NCBI RefSeq assembly: GCF_052324685.1
Contig: NC_135219.1
Span: 20,786,420-20,850,419 of the forward strand
DNA from: Brachyhypopomus gauderio
Taxonomy: Eukaryota > Chordata > Actinopteri > Gymnotiformes > Hypopomidae
Direction of reading: 5' to 3'
Length of the DNA stretch: 64,000 nt
Within the stretch, counting starts at the first letter, position 1. Each line of letters starts with the position of its first letter. Of the stretch, positions 61,700 to 64,000 are shown piece after piece. The notes below the pieces were generated by a model. It was not told the origin of the DNA, ran no database searches, and saw only the letters and a list, made by a program, of their open reading frames with translations. The position numbers and the translations under genes are program-made.

Positions 61700-61888
61700 T
61701 GATTACTTATTAGTAGAGATCACTGTGGATCACACGTGCCCAGAGTGGTGGGCAGCTCGGTGCCCGGGGAGCAGTTGGGGTTAGGTGCCTTGCTCAAGGG
61801 CACCTCAGTCATGGCCTCAGGTCTGGGAATCGAACTCACGACCCTCCGGTCACAAGACCAGTTCCCTACCACCAGGCCATGACTGCCC
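61700..61888 (-). mobile_element. tRNA-derived SINE
   Basis: On the minus strand it opens GGGCAGTCATGGCCTGGTGGTAGGG. TGGCCTGGTGG (61869-61879) fits RNA polymerase III box A, and GAGTTCGATTCCC (61825-61837) fits box B at normal spacing. Downstream comes TGCCCTTGAGCAAGGCACC then TAACCCCAACTGCTCCCCGGG, a central segment found in several fish SINE families. ATT-type repeats flank its head. I do not assign the family name. Plain non-coding element, mildly diverged. Confidence 0.88.
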
Positions 61889-61935
61889 ATAATAATAATA
61901 ATATTATAATAATCTTTATTATTATTATTATATTA
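61889..61935. repeat. (ATA)n/(TTA)n simple repeat
   Basis: AATAATAAT followed by TTATTATTA, giving a weak hairpin beside the SINE. Confidence 0.85.
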
Positions 61936-62171
61936 TTGTTACTGTTAATATAAATTCACTCAATATTTTGAGTGAAACAAAATTCTGATTACTAAGTGTA
62001 ATATCTCAGTCTCCTAATCTGATTTTTAATCTGATAAATGCCTATTTGAATATCACAGCATTAATTAGCTAGCTAGATTTGTTATGTTATTGGTTAAGAT
62101 GTTTGTTAAGATGTTTATTTTTCATACTTTTTTATGTCTGGGGAAAACATGTCTTGTCGTATCTTTCAAGT

Positions 62172-62174
<3 letters not shown>

Positions 62175-62220
<46 letters not shown>
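62175..62220. repeat. (GT)n microsatellite
   Basis: Uninterrupted TG run. Confidence 0.95.
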
Positions 62221-62542
62221 GATCGAATGTCAATTTGATTTACATTTAAATATTTTTAATTTGCTACTAATACTTGCATCTCTACTAATAATTGTATGTG
62301 TATGTTTTGCATTTGTGAGTCATTCTGTCCCTGGTCAGGTAGGAAGCAGAAACCGACTGTTCTTTTTCGCTGACATAAATACAGTAGCGGCAAAACCTAT
62401 TCAGATTAATCCTCCCCATCCTGACCAAAATGGCAAGTGTATGCTGTCTCAGCTATTTACTGTAATCACACATATAAGGTTTGTAACTATATGCTACTGT
62501 ACCATAAAAAATGTTATGTACCATTCTGGTTCCAAAAGGTTC

Positions 62543-62548
62543 ATTTAT
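62543..62548 (-). terminator. Candidate poly(A) signal of the connexin at 62779
   Basis: TTTATT on the plus strand near 62543 gives AATAAA on the minus strand about 230 bases past the stop. Confidence 0.4.
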
Positions 62549-62778
62549 TCAAACATTTCAGGATTAAAACATATACAAAACTTAGCTTAAACCTTCATTG
62601 TCCACAAGAATATCAATGAGACATAGCAAATGGTTTATCATTTAATAAGATAATTTTATAGGAATATCAAATTAAGTGGAAAACAACATCAAATTGATTA
62701 TGCTTAGAGTTAGCCACAGAAATGTGTTATTTGCACACATTGGTCCTGTGAAAAGTTGTGTTTACAGAGGCTTGCAGC

Positions 62779-63675
62779 TCAGATATGGACCTCTTCCACG
62801 TCATTGGTGTTGTGGTCTTCCAAAGCCATGTTCTTAGTCACCTCATTGCAAAGTTCTCTCCTCTGGGACCCTAGTTCATGTTTCATGCAGTTCTGAATCG
62901 ACTGATCTACATTGTCAAAATTCTTCCTGGTCATAACAGGGGTCACAGGGGTCACAGTGTAGTCCCGCTTCCGGGTCAAGCACTCGTTGACCTTCTTGAC
63001 GCACAGATAGAAGACCTCGATGAGGTTCAACAGTAATGAAACACACGCCACAACCAGCATGAACCAAATGAAAATATTCTTCTCCGTTGGCCTTGACAGG
63101 AAGCAGTCGACCTTGTGAGGACAGGGGAAACGACTGCAGACATATTGCGGCCGAAGTGTAAAGCCGTAAAGGTAATACTGGCCTAGAATAAATCCAACCT
63201 CCAGCGCGATCTTACATAGCAAATTCAGGATGTAACTTCTCAGGAGTCGACCTTGAATGCTGACCTTGCCCTTGTCGTTGCTGTACTTGGGTAGTTTATA
63301 TGCTTTCTTGACAAACAGACTGGCCTGATCGCCGTGGGCCTTCCTCATCACTTCCCTCATACCTTTCTCCTCGTGGATGACGTGAAGGACGTGGCCCAGG
63401 TAGACCAGGGTGGGCGTGGACACAGAGATGATCTGCAGCACCCAGAAGCGTATGTGTGAGATGGGGAAGGCGTGGTCGTAGCACACGTTCTCGCAGCCCG
63501 GCTGCTGGGTGTTGCAGATGAAGTCGGACTGCTCGTCACCCCAAACCTTCTCGGCGCCCGCTCCCAGGATGAGGATCCGGAAGACGAAGAGGACAGTCAG
63601 CCAGATCTTGCCCACCACCGTGGAGTGCTTCTGCACCTTGTCCAGGAGCCTCCCGAGGAAGTCCCAGTCGCCCAT
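62779..63675 (-). CDS. Alpha-type connexin, Cx34-type
   Basis: A 298-residue connexin. The start is the ATG at 63675 ([20 protein letters not shown]), because every connexin begins at MGDW; the two codons upstream (GTG AAG) are leader. First loop [12 protein letters not shown], second loop [12 protein letters not shown], both regular; [15 protein letters not shown] is closest in the window to Cx43 ([15 protein letters not shown]). The cytoplasmic loop is longer than in the Cx28 and Cx32 types ([18 protein letters not shown]). The tail of about 70 residues ends DVEEVHI; the hydrophobic end could be a PDZ ligand. From memory it matches fish cx34.5 (gja11). Its promoter and any leader exon lie near or past the window end. 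Confidence 0.93.
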   Translation of the reverse strand: MGDWDFLGRLLDKVQKHSTVVGKIWLTVLFVFRILILGAGAEKVWGDEQSDFICNTQQPGCENVCYDHAFPISHIRFWVLQIISVSTPTLVYLGHVLHVIHEEKGMREVMRKAHGDQASLFVKKAYKLPKYSNDKGKVSIQGRLLRSYILNLLCKIALEVGFILGQYYLYGFTLRPQYVCSRFPCPHKVDCFLSRPTEKNIFIWFMLVVACVSLLLNLIEVFYLCVKKVNECLTRKRDYTVTPVTPVMTRKNFDNVDQSIQNCMKHELGSQRRELCNEVTKNMALEDHNTNDVEEVHI

Positions 63676-63736
63676 CTTCACCTACACGGCGGGCCCTATA
63701 TAAACATCATTGAGTGACTCCATCTGGAACAGCAAT

Positions 63737-63785
63737 TACTGAACTGTGTACTGAACTGTGTACTGAACTGTGTACTGAACTCTGT
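63737..63785. repeat. 12-bp tandem repeat, four copies
   Basis: TACTGAACTGTG repeated, the last copy altered to ACTGAACTCTGTG. Confidence 0.9.
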
Positions 63786-63917
63786 GAACAGTATTAGTTC
63801 ACTGTATTTAACCTTAACACCAGCATTCAATTTGCATATGGTAATTTCTTTTTATTACTCCATTAATAAACATGCACTTCAGCAATAATTATCCCTTTAG
63901 AACAAAGCAGACGGAGG

Positions 63918-63948
63918 TCATTAATGGAGTCTTCAGATCCATTAATGA
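63918..63948. promoter_or_regulatory. Perfect inverted repeat of a TAAT-type site
   Basis: TCATTAATGGA (63918-63928) and TCCATTAATGA (63938-63948) are exact reverse complements separated by 9 bases. TAAT/ATTA cores are typical of homeodomain sites. It lies about 240 bases upstream of the Cx34-type ATG on the same strand, a possible promoter element. Binding is inferred. Confidence 0.45.
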
Positions 63949-64000
63949 AAGGACAGGCAGGCGTACACAGGCCCCACGACAAATGGACCAGAACAGGCAA

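Noticed and set aside
61700-61888. Possible tRNA gene (minus strand)
   Set aside because: It has boxes A and B, but the body does not fold as a full tRNA and continues into the fish SINE central segment.
63676-63681. Start two codons earlier (GTG AAG) for the Cx34-type gene
   Set aside because: GTG is not a normal start in animals, and connexins begin at MGDW.
63697-63706. TATATAA-like string as the promoter of the Cx34-type gene
   Set aside because: It lies only about 25 bases above the ATG, so a start site 30 bases further would fall inside the coding region.
1-64000. CRISPR arrays, bacterial operons, phage or plasmid features
   Set aside because: The tandem repeats here are directly adjacent minisatellites without spacers, and gene structure is vertebrate.

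Overview
This window looks like nuclear DNA of a ray-finned fish, probably a teleost. The evidence is a tight cluster of single-coding-exon alpha-type connexin genes next to gja1 (Cx43), including fish-only types. Decayed Tc1-like transposons, a tRNA-derived SINE, LTR-element fossils and very dense microsatellites and minisatellites agree with this. The species cannot be told from the sequence.

Layout. Positions 1-4.4 kb are a mobile-element nest: a Tc1-like relic, an LTR fragment, and a young-looking LTR element (1664-4344) with a 5-bp target duplication and internal minisatellites whose periods are all multiples of three. From 4.4 to 40 kb I find no gene I can name. This stretch holds simple repeats, several minisatellites, two more Tc1-like relics, a second LTR element (25236-27324), some CpG-rich patches and one possible orphan exon (8570-8756). 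From 40.4 to 63.7 kb lies the connexin cluster: gja1 (minus), a Cx32.2-like gene (minus), a connexin relic (minus, about 50.4 kb), a Cx28-type gene (plus, 53.5 kb), a second Cx28-type gene (minus, 57 kb), a second Cx32.2-like gene (minus, 59.7 kb) and a Cx34-type gene (minus, 62.8 kb). Solo LTRs, a Tc1 relic, a CACGTG-rich minisatellite and CTCF-like motifs lie between them.

All six intact connexins keep the four-helix plan with three cysteines in each extracellular loop. Each would form hexameric hemichannels that dock into gap junctions. Most have a good splice acceptor just upstream of the ATG, and candidate 5' non-coding exons with strong donors can be placed for gja1 and several neighbours. 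The most interesting signals are a near-identical 132-bp block shared by the 5' ends of the two Cx32.2-like genes (probable gene conversion), a one-residue expansion of the second-loop cysteine spacing in the 53.5-kb gene, a degenerate connexin between working copies, and the 13-bp E-box array. No wholly new gene system was recognised.
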